A DNA stretch of 42,900 nt from an uncultured Mycobacterium sp. (GCA_900078375.1 FLQS01000050.1:1-42900); one strand, 5' to 3'. Shown: positions 11,023 through 19,248, numbered from the stretch's first letter. Notes: generated by a model not told the origin, from the sequence alone. A program made the numbers and translations.

Positions 11023-11144
11023 ACCATCGCGATCGGCGAGATCGGGCCCGGTCGGCGCCAGAGCCGGTCAAGCGTCAGGCCTTTGACGCCGTCCTCGGCG
11101 AGCAGTGAGAAGCCCGCCTCCACCCAATCGGTCGCGGCCAGCAT
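11019..11144 (-). pseudogene. Remnant of a TetR-family regulator (N-terminal helix-turn-helix only)
   Basis: Just after nusB a 41-codon frame begins at an ATG and reads TDWVEAGFSLLAEDGVKGLT then LDRLWRR, the usual beginning of a TetR DNA-binding domain. It then loses homology where a GVTKGSFYWHF-type recognition helix would be expected, and stops at the shared CTAG. No C-terminal ligand domain follows; the neighbouring serine hydrolase occupies that DNA. I read it as a truncated relic, possibly cut when the hydrolase region was joined here. It might still be translated as a tail-end peptide of the nusB operon. Confidence 0.55.
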
Positions 11145-11154
11145 GGCGGGCAGA

Positions 11155-11634
11155 CTACGCCTCGGGGGCAGCGCCCCGGACCGCGGCGGCGGCCGCGCGG
11201 ATCTGCGGAGTGACCAGCATGACCTGGCCCAGCACCCCGTTGACGAAGCCCGGCGACTCGTCGGTGGACAGCTCCTTGGCCAGCTCGACCGCCTCATCGA
11301 CGGCCACCGGCTCCGGAACGTCCTCGGCGTGCAGTAGTTCCCAGACCGCCACCCGCAGGATCGCGCGGTCCACCGCGGGCAGCCGCTCCAGCGTCCAGCC
11401 CTGCAGGTGTGAGGTGATCAGCTCGTCGATGTGAGCGGAATTGGCGGCCACGCCCCGCGCGACCGTCACCGTGTACGGATTCAGGGCAGACACATCGGTG
11501 TTGGCTTCGGCCAGCCCGATGCGCGCGTCGGCCACCTCGGCCGGGGTCAGCCCCTGGGCTTCGGCCTCGAAGACCAGATCGACGGCGCGCTTGCGCGCCT
11601 GATGCCGCCCCTTGTCGGCCTTGCGATCAGCCAT
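11155..11634 (-). CDS. nusB: Transcription antitermination factor NusB
   Basis: A 159-residue all-helical RNA-binding protein that works with NusE (S10) on boxA sequences in rRNA transcription. The N terminus has the arginine-rich KGRHQARKRAVDLVFEAE. The C-terminal half has the conserved LPAVDRAILRVAVWELL and DEAVELAKELSTDESPGFVNGVLG. Length agrees with mycobacterial NusB. The ATG lies 1 nt after the efp stop, so the two are co-transcribed and probably coupled. Confidence 0.96.
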   Translation of the reverse strand: MADRKADKGRHQARKRAVDLVFEAEAQGLTPAEVADARIGLAEANTDVSALNPYTVTVARGVAANSAHIDELITSHLQGWTLERLPAVDRAILRVAVWELLHAEDVPEPVAVDEAVELAKELSTDESPGFVNGVLGQVMLVTPQIRAAAAAVRGAAPEA

Positions 11635-11635
11635 A

Positions 11636-12199
11636 TCAGGCGTTCACGCGCCCCAAGTAGCTGCCGTCGCGGGAATCGACCTTGAGCTTGTCGCCGGTGT
11701 TGATGAACAGCGGAACCTGGATCTCAGCCCCGGTCTCCAACGTCGCCGGCTTGGTGCCCGCGCTGGACCGATCACCCTGCAGACCCGGCTCGGTGCTGGC
11801 GACCTCGAGCTCGACGGTCACCGGAAGCTCCAGATACAGCGCCGCGCCCTCGTTGAACGCGATCTGCACCGGCATGCCCTCCAGCAGGAAATCCGACAAG
11901 CGGCCGACCAGTGCCTCGGACAGCGGGTGCTGCTCGTAGTCCTCGGAGTCCATGAACACGAAGTCCGAGCCGTCCCGGTAGAGGTAGGTGGCGTCGCGCC
12001 GGTCGACGGTCGCGGTCTCCACCTTCACCCCGGCGTTGTAGGTCTTGTCGACGACCTTGCCGGAGAGCACGTTCTTGAGCTTGGTGCGCACGAACGCCGG
12101 GCCCTTGCCGGGTTTGACGTGCTGGAACTCGGTGATCTGCCAGAGCTGGCCGTCGATGTTCAGCACAAGGCCGTTCTTGAAATCGGCAGTGGATGCCAC
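11636..12199 (-). CDS. efp: Translation elongation factor P
   Basis: A 187-residue factor that relieves ribosome stalling at polyproline. The N-terminal KOW-like domain carries the tip loop HVKPGKGPAFVRTKLKN. The C-terminal OB domain ends in the invariant IFINTGDK-type and SRDGSYLGRVNA motifs. The GTG at 12199 (VASTADFKNG) gives the exact family length and has GAGGAGA about 10 nt upstream; the longer frame upstream is the shadow of pepQ. No obvious modification-enzyme gene (epmA/B) is nearby, as usual in actinobacteria. Confidence 0.96.
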   Translation of the reverse strand: MASTADFKNGLVLNIDGQLWQITEFQHVKPGKGPAFVRTKLKNVLSGKVVDKTYNAGVKVETATVDRRDATYLYRDGSDFVFMDSEDYEQHPLSEALVGRLSDFLLEGMPVQIAFNEGAALYLELPVTVELEVASTEPGLQGDRSSAGTKPATLETGAEIQVPLFINTGDKLKVDSRDGSYLGRVNA

Positions 12200-12228
12200 G
12201 GTCGGTCGTTCTCCTCGTCTATCTGGTC

Positions 12229-13320
12229 CTAGAGGACCACAAGTTCCTTGGGGAACCGGGTCAACAGCTCGGGGCTCCGTTCCCCCACGACCAGGGTGTC
12301 CTCGATGCGAACACCGCCACGGTCGGGCACGTAGACACCGGGTTCCACAGTCACCACGGAGCCAGCAAGCAGTGTACCGGCGGCGGCGGAGTTGATTCCC
12401 GGCGCTTCGTGGATCTGCAATCCGACGCCGTGGCCCAGACCGTGGCCGAAGTACTCGCCGTAGCCCGCCTCGACGATGACCTGCCGGGCGGCGCCGTCCA
12501 CATTGCGCAGTTCCGCCCCGGCGTCGAGGGCGTTGCGGCCGGCTTGCTGGGCGGCCACCACCAGTTCGTAGATCTCCAGCTGCCAGTCGGCCGCCGCGCC
12601 CAGGACGAAGGTGCGCGTCATGTCGGAGTGGTAGCCGCCGACCAGCGCGCCGAAGTCGATTTTGACGAAATCGCCGCTGGCCAGCACCGCGTCGGTGGGC
12701 CGGTGATGCGGGATCGCCGAGTTCGCACCGGTGGCCACGATCGTCTCGAACGACGGCGCGTCGCCGCCGTGCTCGAGCATCAATGCCTCGAGCTGGCGAC
12801 CGACCTCCCGCTCGGTGCGCCCCGGCCGCAGCCCGCCGCTGCTCACCAGCTCGGCCAGGGCCGCGTCGGCGGCCTCGCACGCCAGCCGCAACAGCGCGAT
12901 CTCCCCGGCATCCTTGATCTCCCGCAGCGCCTCGACCGTGCCGGAGGCTCGCACCAGTCCCGCGGCCGGGTGGTCGTCCAGCTCACGGGCCAGGACGTCG
13001 AAACCGTCGACGGTGACCACATGGCTCTCGAACCCGATCCGGGCGGCGCCGTCGGCCACGGCCCGCCCGACCAGATGGCGTCCGCAGGCCCGCTCGATGA
13101 CCGTTTCCACGTCCGGCGCCTGGCGTGCGGCCTGCGTCCGGTAGCGCGAATCGGTGGCCAGCACCGTCGGCGTGTCGCCGGCGAACACCAGCAGCGCCGC
13201 GTTCGAGCCACTGAATCCGGACAGATATCGGACGTTGACCAGGTCACTCACCAGGATCGCGTCCAATCCGTCGGCGGCCAGCCGGGCAGCCAGCCGGTCC
13301 CGACGTTGGGAATGTGTCAC
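12229..13320 (-). CDS. pepQ: Xaa-Pro dipeptidase/aminopeptidase, M24 family
   Basis: A 363-residue cytosolic metallopeptidase that removes residues preceding proline. The N-terminal creatinase-like domain includes ILVSDLVNVRYLSGFSGSNA. The C-terminal pita-bread domain has its metal ligands in VKIDFGALVGGYHSDMTRTF (two Asp), GHGLGHGVGLQIHE (His), VTVEPGVY (Glu) and VRIEDTLVV (Glu). The start is a GTG with a -10 box 8 nt upstream, so it is probably leaderless. It heads pepQ-efp-nusB, an arrangement conserved in mycobacteria, and is divergent from the membrane protein at 13354. Confidence 0.94.
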   Translation of the reverse strand: MTHSQRRDRLAARLAADGLDAILVSDLVNVRYLSGFSGSNAALLVFAGDTPTVLATDSRYRTQAARQAPDVETVIERACGRHLVGRAVADGAARIGFESHVVTVDGFDVLARELDDHPAAGLVRASGTVEALREIKDAGEIALLRLACEAADAALAELVSSGGLRPGRTEREVGRQLEALMLEHGGDAPSFETIVATGANSAIPHHRPTDAVLASGDFVKIDFGALVGGYHSDMTRTFVLGAAADWQLEIYELVVAAQQAGRNALDAGAELRNVDGAARQVIVEAGYGEYFGHGLGHGVGLQIHEAPGINSAAAGTLLAGSVVTVEPGVYVPDRGGVRIEDTLVVGERSPELLTRFPKELVVL

Positions 13321-13328
13321 GGTCGCTG

Positions 13329-13345
13329 ACGGTACTCGCTACCCT
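13329..13345. promoter_or_regulatory. Divergent pair of -10 boxes, pepQ and 13354 gene
   Basis: TACCGT on the minus strand (13334-13329) lies 8 nt before the pepQ GTG. TACCCT on the plus strand (13340-13345) lies 8 nt before the ATG at 13354. The boxes are 5 bp apart, so the two leaderless promoters overlap and polymerases could not occupy both at once. Confidence 0.6.
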
Positions 13346-13353
13346 GACTAACC

Positions 13354-13977
13354 ATGACTACGTGGTTGTTGCGCGGACTGGCCTTCGCTGCCGGCATGGT
13401 GATCGTCCGTCTCGTGCAGGGCACGCTGATCAACATCTACGAAACCAAGGCGGGTCTGATCAGCATCTCGCTGGTGGTGCTGTTCGCCATCGTGTCGTTC
13501 ATCTGGGGTCTGCTCGACGGCCGCGCCGACGCGAACGCCAATCCCGACCCGGACCGGCGCGGCGATCTGGCCATGACCTGGCTGCTGGCTGGGCTCATCG
13601 CCGGCGTGTTGAGCGGCCTGGTCGTGTGGATCGTGTCGCTGTTCTACAAGAACGTCTACGCCGAGGGCCTGATCAGTGAGGTCACCACGTTCGCGGCGTT
13701 CACCGCGCTGATGGTGTTCATCCCGGCCATCGCCGCGGTCGCCATCGGCCGTTTCCTGGTCGACCGCAAGCGGCCCCCTTACGAGCGCCGCCGCGAGGAC
13801 GGCAGCCAGGTCGACGTGTTCGACGCCGCGCGCGAGGACGACCGGACCGGACCCATCGCCGGGCTCGGCACCCACGAGGCCGCGGCGACCGAAGAGCAGA
13901 CGTCCGCGGTGGCGACCGCCGAGCGCGACGAGCCGACTGAGCAGATCGACATGACGGGCAAAACCGACAAGTCCTGA
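13354..13977 (+). CDS. Four-helix membrane protein (Rv2536-like, B-4DMT family)
   Basis: A 207-residue integral membrane protein. Four hydrophobic segments lie at about residues 5-22, 37-54, 72-95 and 110-135, followed by a long charged, Glu/Asp-rich cytoplasmic tail (after RFLVDRKRPPYERRRED). It sits where Rv2536 sits in M. tuberculosis, between pepQ and aroD, and matches what is annotated as the B-4DMT transporter family there. The transported substrate is unknown and transport itself is only inferred. Its stop is 16 nt from the end of the convergent metallo-hydrolase gene. Confidence 0.83.
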   Translation: MTTWLLRGLAFAAGMVIVRLVQGTLINIYETKAGLISISLVVLFAIVSFIWGLLDGRADANANPDPDRRGDLAMTWLLAGLIAGVLSGLVVWIVSLFYKNVYAEGLISEVTTFAAFTALMVFIPAIAAVAIGRFLVDRKRPPYERRREDGSQVDVFDAAREDDRTGPIAGLGTHEAAATEEQTSAVATAERDEPTEQIDMTGKTDKS

Positions 13978-13993
13978 GCGCCCGCCCGGCTCC

Positions 13994-14881
13994 CTAGATC
14001 GGGTCGATCGGCGCCCAGCCGCTGACGTCGAAGCCGTCGCCGTTCGCCACGATCACCGGACCCCCGTGGCCCGGGTAATGCGCGGGAAAGACCGCCGCGT
14101 TGGCGCGGGCCGCCTCGGCGAACACCCGCCGCCGCGTGCGGCGTGCGGCGGCCGCGTCGACATCGAACGCGCACGCGTCGTCGGGGCGCCGAAGCTGGAT
14201 CGGGCAGTGCGTCAGGTCACCGACGAACACCGCCGGACTGCCCGCTTCAAGCCACAGCACCGACGAGCCGGGTGTGTGACCGGCCGCCGGGCGCAGCCGC
14301 AGTGACGGACTGAGCTGGAGGTCCTCGGACCACAACTGGATCTGGTCGGTCACCGGAACCACGCTGTCGGCCAACACTGTTCGCATGCCGTCGTTCTCGC
14401 CGGATCCCCCGGGGCCGAAGAAGCGGTAGTCCGGCTCGGGCATCACGTAGCGGGCGTTGGGGAACGTCGGCACCCATCGGCCGTCGACCAGCTGGGTGTT
14501 CCAGCCGACATGGTCGGTGTGCAGGTGGGTATTGATCACGATGTCGACGGCCGCCGGATCGAAGCCGGCCCCGGCGAAGGCGGTGAGGAAATCCGTCGAG
14601 AGGTGATCCAGGGGCGGCATGTGCGGACGGTCGCGGTCGTTGCCGACTCCGGTGTCGACCACCACGACCAGACCATCGACCTCGACCACCCACGACTGCA
14701 TCGCGATCCGCCACTGCTCGGACTCGCGCTCCCAGAAGTGCGGCTCGAGCAGATCGGCGTGGTCCTCCCAGGCCTCGGCCGGGGTGTCGGCGAACAGCGA
14801 TGTCCGCATCTGGATCTGAGTTTCGACGACGCGCGTGACGGTGGCCGCGCCCAACGCCATCCGGTTCCGCACCCCCGACAT
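13994..14881 (-). CDS. Metallo-beta-lactamase-fold hydrolase (lactonase-like)
   Basis: A 295-residue soluble enzyme with the binuclear zinc motif HLHTDH (about residues 118-123, INTHLHTDHVGW). Further ligands are the His in AAGHTPGSS, the Asp in VFVGDLTHCP and the His in FPAHYPGHGG. The overall pattern (VVVDTGVGND, MPEPDYRFF) resembles AiiA-type lactonases and glyoxalase II-like proteins rather than antibiotic beta-lactamases. An alternative start is the Met at codon 8. It begins 5 nt after the aroQ stop, so it is the last gene of the aroC-aroK-aroB-aroQ operon; I do not recall a gene here in M. tuberculosis, so it may be a lineage-specific addition. Confidence 0.85.
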   Translation of the reverse strand: MSGVRNRMALGAATVTRVVETQIQMRTSLFADTPAEAWEDHADLLEPHFWERESEQWRIAMQSWVVEVDGLVVVVDTGVGNDRDRPHMPPLDHLSTDFLTAFAGAGFDPAAVDIVINTHLHTDHVGWNTQLVDGRWVPTFPNARYVMPEPDYRFFGPGGSGENDGMRTVLADSVVPVTDQIQLWSEDLQLSPSLRLRPAAGHTPGSSVLWLEAGSPAVFVGDLTHCPIQLRRPDDACAFDVDAAAARRTRRRVFAEAARANAAVFPAHYPGHGGPVIVANGDGFDVSGWAPIDPI

Positions 14882-14886
14882 CCCGG

Positions 14887-15330
14887 CTAGTCGAGGGTGA
14901 CGTCGAGGGTGGCCAGATAACGCAATGCCAGCAGGTAGCCCTGCACGCCGAGCCCGACGATCACGCCGGTGGCCACCGCGCTCAGATACGAGTGATGCCG
15001 AAACTCTTCGCGCGCATGCACATTGGAGATGTGTACCTCGATCAGCGGGGCCTTCAGCTCGGCGCAGGCGTCCCGCAACGCGATCGAGGTGTGTGTCAGC
15101 GCACCGGCGTTGAGGATCACCGGGTCACCGGCGTCGGCCGCGGCATGCAGCCAGTCGATCAATTGAGCTTCACTGTTGCTCTGCCGCACGACCGCGGTGT
15201 GCCCGAGCTCTCCTGCCTGCGCCTCGATCAGCATGACGAGGTCGTCATAGGTTGTGCTGCCATAGATCTCGGGCTCACGGCGACCGAGCCGATCCAGGTT
15301 GGGGCCGTTGAGGACCAGAACTGTTGTCAC
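14887..15330 (-). CDS. aroQ: 3-dehydroquinate dehydratase, type II
   Basis: A 147-residue enzyme converting 3-dehydroquinate to 3-dehydroshikimate; the family forms dodecamers (called aroD in M. tuberculosis). It has LNGPNLDRLGRREPEIYG with the catalytic Arg and Tyr of the lid, RQSNSEAQLIDWLH, NAGALTHTSIALRDA, and EVHISNVHAREEFRHHSYLS with the catalytic His and binding Arg. The GTG at 15330 overlaps the aroB stop as GTGA and gives the exact family length. Confidence 0.96.
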   Translation of the reverse strand: MTTVLVLNGPNLDRLGRREPEIYGSTTYDDLVMLIEAQAGELGHTAVVRQSNSEAQLIDWLHAAADAGDPVILNAGALTHTSIALRDACAELKAPLIEVHISNVHAREEFRHHSYLSAVATGVIVGLGVQGYLLALRYLATLDVTLD

Positions 15331-16409
15331 TTCGCCACCTCCGCGTAGGCCGCCGCCAGCAGCGCCGGGTCCGGACCTTCCAGCCGTCCCGGCTTGGCCA
15401 GCCCGTCGAGCACCACGAACCGCAGCACCCCCGAGCGAGTCTTCTTGTCGCCGCCCATGATCTCGACCAGTTCGGGAAGCACGTCGGGCTCGTAGCTCAC
15501 CGGCAATCCCAGCGACGTGAGCACGTCGCGATGCCGGTTTGCCGTGGCATCGTCGAGCCGGCCGGCCAGCCGGCCCAGCTCGGCGGCAAACACCAGTCCC
15601 ACCGAGACCGCCGCGCCGTGACGCCACCGGTAGCGCTCCCGACGTTCGATGGCGTGCGCCAAAGTGTGTCCGTAGTTGAGGATCTCGCGCAGCGCCGACT
15701 CTTTCTCGTCGGCGGCCACCACTTCGGCCTTGACCGCGATCGCCCGCCGGATCAGCTCCGGCAGCACCGACCCGGCCGGGTCAACTGCGGCCTGCGGGTC
15801 GGCCTCGATGAGGTCGAGGATCTTGGGGTCGGCGATGAAGCCGGCCTTGACGATCTCGGCCATTCCGGCGACAAGTTCGTTGCGCGGCAACGTTTCCAGC
15901 ATCGCCAGGTCGACCAGCACACCGGCAGGCTGATGGAACGCGCCGACGAGGTTCTTGCCCGCCTCGGTGTTGATCCCGGTCTTGCCGCCGACGGCGGCGT
16001 CGACCATGGCCAGCAGCGTGGTCGGGACGTGCACGATGTCGACACCGCGCAGCCAGGTCGCCGCGGCGAACCCGGCGACATCCGTCGCCGCCCCGCCGCC
16101 GAGGCTCACCAACGCATCCTTGCGGCCAATTCCGATGCGGCCCAGCACTTCCCAGATGTACCCGACGACGGCCAGGTCCTTGCCCGCCTCGGCGTCGGGA
16201 ATCTCGATACGGTGGGCGTCCACACCTCGGTCGGACAGGTGTGCCCGGATGGCTTCTGCGGTTTGCGCCAGCACCGGCTGGTGCAGGATCGCCACCTTGT
16301 GCCTGCCGCCCAGCAGCTCGCCGAGCTCGCCGAGCAGGCCGGTGCCCACGATCACCGGGTAGGGCGGATCGACGGCGACCTCGATGGTCACCGGCGTGTT
16401 GTCGGTCAT
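15327..16409 (-). CDS. aroB: 3-dehydroquinate synthase
   Basis: A 360-residue NAD- and zinc-dependent enzyme turning DAHP into 3-dehydroquinate. The NAD-binding glycine loop is VSLGGGAATDVAGFAAA. Substrate residues are in PTTLLAMVDAAVGGKTGIN, and zinc ligands are in the Glu of GMAEIVKAG and in NYGHTLAHAIE and RHGAAVSVGL. The start ATG (MTDNTPVTIEV) overlaps the aroK stop as ATGA. The open frame extends further upstream only as a shadow of aroK. Confidence 0.96.
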   Translation of the reverse strand: MTDNTPVTIEVAVDPPYPVIVGTGLLGELGELLGGRHKVAILHQPVLAQTAEAIRAHLSDRGVDAHRIEIPDAEAGKDLAVVGYIWEVLGRIGIGRKDALVSLGGGAATDVAGFAAATWLRGVDIVHVPTTLLAMVDAAVGGKTGINTEAGKNLVGAFHQPAGVLVDLAMLETLPRNELVAGMAEIVKAGFIADPKILDLIEADPQAAVDPAGSVLPELIRRAIAVKAEVVAADEKESALREILNYGHTLAHAIERRERYRWRHGAAVSVGLVFAAELGRLAGRLDDATANRHRDVLTSLGLPVSYEPDVLPELVEIMGGDKKTRSGVLRFVVLDGLAKPGRLEGPDPALLAAAYAEVAK

Positions 16410-17071
16410 TTGCGAACTCCGGCGCGGCGGGCGGCCAGCGCCGCCGGGGTGGCGGGCGTGACCGGCGTGGATTCCGCCGGTTGATCCGGCGGTGTTGGGG
16501 TGGAACGTTTTTCGGTTGCGGACGGCGAACGGCGCCACGGCGGCCTTCGCCGGCGGGACGGCTGCGGGCTCTCCATCCGCGTGATGATGTGGCGCACGAC
16601 GGCACCGGGGTTGCGGCGGTTGGTGTTGACCCGGATCGTGGCGATCCGCCGGTAGAGCGGCACCCGCTGGTTCATCAGCTCGCGGTACTTCTCGGCGTGA
16701 TCGGGTCCGGCCAGCAGCGGGCGGACGGTGTTGCCGCTGGTGCGGCGCACCCCCTCGGCCGCACTGATCTCCAGGAAAATCACCGTCTGCCCGGCCAGCG
16801 CGTCGCGCACGCCGGGTGTCGTCACCGCGCCACCGCCCAGTGACAGCACGCCGTCATGGGACTCGATCGCGTCGCGGATGACCGCTTCTTCGATGCGGCG
16901 GAATTCCTCCTCGCCGTCATTGGCGAAGATGTCGGCGATGGTGCGGCCGGTCTTCTCCTCGATGGCGGCGTCGGTGTCGAGCATCGCCACCCCCATCGCC
17001 TTGGCCAGCCGCCGCCCGATGGTGGACTTCCCGGAGCCGGGCAACCCGATCAGCACGGCCTTCGGCGCCAT
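16406..17071 (-). CDS. aroK: Shikimate kinase with proline/arginine-rich C-terminal tail
   Basis: A 221-residue enzyme phosphorylating shikimate at the 3-hydroxyl. The kinase core is residues 1-166: Walker A GLPGSGKST (9-17), the DTD shikimate/Mg motif at 32-34, GGGAV at 79-83 and the lid RPLL region. M. tuberculosis AroK stops at about 176 residues; here a 55-residue low-complexity basic tail follows, starting ESPQPSRRRRPPWRRSPS and rich in Pro, Thr and Ala. The tail overlaps the aroB start as ATGA. It looks disordered; whether it does anything is unknown. The gene begins 4 nt after aroC. Confidence 0.94.
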   Translation of the reverse strand: MAPKAVLIGLPGSGKSTIGRRLAKAMGVAMLDTDAAIEEKTGRTIADIFANDGEEEFRRIEEAVIRDAIESHDGVLSLGGGAVTTPGVRDALAGQTVIFLEISAAEGVRRTSGNTVRPLLAGPDHAEKYRELMNQRVPLYRRIATIRVNTNRRNPGAVVRHIITRMESPQPSRRRRPPWRRSPSATEKRSTPTPPDQPAESTPVTPATPAALAARRAGVRK

Positions 17072-17075
17072 CGCG

Positions 17076-18284
17076 CTACCCCGACACCCGCACTGGCGAA
17101 TCGGATGGCATCCGCGCGGACACGGCCTGCAGGTACCCGTCGACGTTGCGTCGGGTCTCCGACAGCGAATCGCCGCCGAACTTCTCCAGCACCGCGCGGG
17201 CCAGCACCAGCGCGACCATGGTTTCGACGACGACCGCGGCGGCGGGCACTGCGCACACATCGGAGCGCTGGTGGATGGCGACGGCCTCCTCGCCGGTGGC
17301 CATGTCGACGGTGGCCAGCGCCCGCGGCACCGTGGAGATCGGCTTCATCGCCGCCCGCACCCGCAGCGGAAGACCGTTGGTCATGCCGCCCTCCAGGCCG
17401 CCGGCCCGGTTGGTCGAGCGGACCACGCCGTCGGGACCGGGGTACATCTCGTCGTGCGCCTGGCTGCCGCGCCGGCGGGCGGTCTCGAAACCGTCGCCGA
17501 TCTCGACACCCTTGATGGCCTGGATGCCCATCACCGCTCCGGCGAGCTGGCTGTCCAGCCGGTTCTCGCCGCTGGTGAACGAGCCCAGCCCGATCGGCAG
17601 TCCGTGCACGACGACCTCGACGACGCCGCCCAGGGTGTCGCCGTCGCGCTTGGCCGCCTCGATCTGCTCGATCATGTCGGCCTCGGCGGTCTTGTCGGCG
17701 GCGCGGACCGGGCTCTCGTCGATGCGAGCCAGGTCGCCGGCGGCGGGCGGAGGCCCGTCGTAGGGCGCCGACGCGCCGATGGAGATGACGTGCGAGAGCA
17801 CCTCGACGCCGAGCGCCTGGCGCAAGAAGGACCGGGCGACGGTGCCGGCCGCGACCCGTGCGGCGGTCTCGCGGGCGCTGGCCCGCTCGAGGACCGGGCG
17901 GGCGTCGTCGAAGCCGTACTTGAGCATCCCGGCGAAGTCGGCGTGGCCGGGCCTGGGCCGGGTCAGCGGCGCATTGCGGGCGACATCAAGCTCGTCAGCG
18001 GCGACGGGATCGGACGCCATCACGGTTTCCCATTTGGGCCACTCGGTGTTGCCGATCTCGATGGCGATCGGGCCGCCCAGGGTGGCGCCGTGGCGAACCC
18101 CGGCCAGCACGGTGACCTGGTCCTGCTCGAACTTCATCCTGGCGCCGCGGCCGTAGCCCAGCCGCCGGCGGGCCAGCTGCTCGGCGATGTCCGTCGACGT
18201 GACCTGCACACCGGCGACCATGCCTTCGACCACGGCTACCAGCGCGCGGCCGTGGGATTCACCGGCGGTCGTCCATCGCAACAC
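17076..18284 (-). CDS. aroC: Chorismate synthase
   Basis: A 402-residue FMN-dependent enzyme converting EPSP to chorismate (aroF in M. tuberculosis naming). Conserved blocks include TTAGESHGRALVAVVEG at the N terminus, RRRLGYGRGARM, RPGHADFAGMLKYG, DDARPVLERASARETAARVAAG, and near the C terminus NRAGGLEGGMTNGLPL and HQRSDVCAVPAAAVV. I chose the GTG at 18284 (LRWTTAGESHG follows), which gives the standard length; an ATG three codons upstream is equally possible. It is the first gene of the aroC-aroK-aroB-aroQ operon. Confidence 0.95.
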   Translation of the reverse strand: MLRWTTAGESHGRALVAVVEGMVAGVQVTSTDIAEQLARRRLGYGRGARMKFEQDQVTVLAGVRHGATLGGPIAIEIGNTEWPKWETVMASDPVAADELDVARNAPLTRPRPGHADFAGMLKYGFDDARPVLERASARETAARVAAGTVARSFLRQALGVEVLSHVISIGASAPYDGPPPAAGDLARIDESPVRAADKTAEADMIEQIEAAKRDGDTLGGVVEVVVHGLPIGLGSFTSGENRLDSQLAGAVMGIQAIKGVEIGDGFETARRRGSQAHDEMYPGPDGVVRSTNRAGGLEGGMTNGLPLRVRAAMKPISTVPRALATVDMATGEEAVAIHQRSDVCAVPAAAVVVETMVALVLARAVLEKFGGDSLSETRRNVDGYLQAVSARMPSDSPVRVSG

Positions 18285-18353
18285 GCGTCCCATCTTCCCA
18301 CGCCGGTCACGGCAGACCCAATTTGCTTTCCGCAAGTACGCGAAAATGGACCG

Positions 18354-18797
18354 ATGACGAAAACCCCGATCGCGAGCCTGGACGATTTCACCGCTCTCGA
18401 CCCGTTCTTCCGGATCATCGAGCGCGGACTGCAGGGACTGGTCGAGCCGGGGCATTTCTTCGACCTGATGGCCGAGGACGTCCTCACCGAATACGTGGTC
18501 ACCGTGCCCGGCTATCCGCGCCGGGTCGAGGGCCGGGCGGCGCTGGCCGAGCTGTACCGGCCCTACGGAACCGCGATACGCCTCGATCGCGCCTTCGACC
18601 TTGCCGTCTACCACGACGCCGCCCAGAACGTCGCGGTGCTCGAGTACGCGGTCGAGGGCCGCACCGTGCACGGAAACCGGCGCTACGCCAATCGGTTCAT
18701 CTCGGTCGTGACGGTCGAGAACCGGCAGATCGCGCGCTGGCGCGACTACCTCGACCCCCTCGCGGTGTTCGACGCACTCGGCTGGCCCCAGAGCTGA
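18354..18797 (+). CDS. SnoaL-like / NTF2-fold protein
   Basis: A 147-residue protein with the NTF2-like pattern: an N-terminal helix (DPFFRIIERGLQGLVEPGHFFDLMAED), a conserved VEGRAALAELYRPYG segment, and a C-terminal strand run (NRRYANRFISVVTVENRQIARWRDYLDPLAVFDAL) typical of SnoaL/limonene-epoxide-hydrolase-like proteins. The fold is well supported but the substrate is not. It is a single gene, divergent from aroC and convergent with the prepilin peptidase. Confidence 0.75.
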   Translation: MTKTPIASLDDFTALDPFFRIIERGLQGLVEPGHFFDLMAEDVLTEYVVTVPGYPRRVEGRAALAELYRPYGTAIRLDRAFDLAVYHDAAQNVAVLEYAVEGRTVHGNRRYANRFISVVTVENRQIARWRDYLDPLAVFDALGWPQS

Positions 18798-18809
18798 AGC
18801 AACACAGCG

Positions 18810-19238
18810 CTAAAACACCACAAGCGCCGCGGCGGCCAGGCTCGCGACACACATCGACGGGCCGTGCGGCACAGTCGCCGTCCGGTCCCGCACAGCGATG
18901 ACGGCGGCCAGCAGGGCTGTCAGCACCGGCGCGCCCAGCGCCGCCAGCAGCCAGACATCCGGCCCGAACGCGCCTGTCAGGCCGCCGACGCCGAACGCGA
19001 GCTTGACGTCCCCCGCACCCAAACCGGCTGGGATCGCAAGGTGCACAACCAGATACAACGCGGCCAGACCGAGTGCGCCGGCCAGCGCCGGCAGACCGCG
19101 ACCACAGCCGGCCGCGACGGTGAGCACCGCGACGGCCCCGGGCAGCGTCAGTGCGTTCGGCAACCGCCGGTGGCGGACGTCGCACACCGTCAACGCCACC
19201 GCCCACATCAGGACGACCACGAACACCAGCAGACGCAT
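18810..19238 (-). CDS. Prepilin peptidase, A24 family (short, Rv2551c-like)
   Basis: A 142-residue, very hydrophobic membrane protein with several predicted helices. It keeps the two catalytic Asp motifs of type IV prepilin peptidases: the Asp in TVCDVRHRRLPNALTLPG (about residue 20) and GxGD in GLGAGDVKLAFG (about residue 76). The N-terminal methyltransferase domain of PilD is absent, as in TadV/CpaA-type enzymes. It lies 10 nt after aroE in the same direction, the same position as Rv2551c. No pilin or secretion ATPase gene is in the window. Confidence 0.85.
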   Translation of the reverse strand: MRLLVFVVVLMWAVALTVCDVRHRRLPNALTLPGAVAVLTVAAGCGRGLPALAGALGLAALYLVVHLAIPAGLGAGDVKLAFGVGGLTGAFGPDVWLLAALGAPVLTALLAAVIAVRDRTATVPHGPSMCVASLAAAALVVF

Positions 19239-19248
19239 CGGGGCGACG

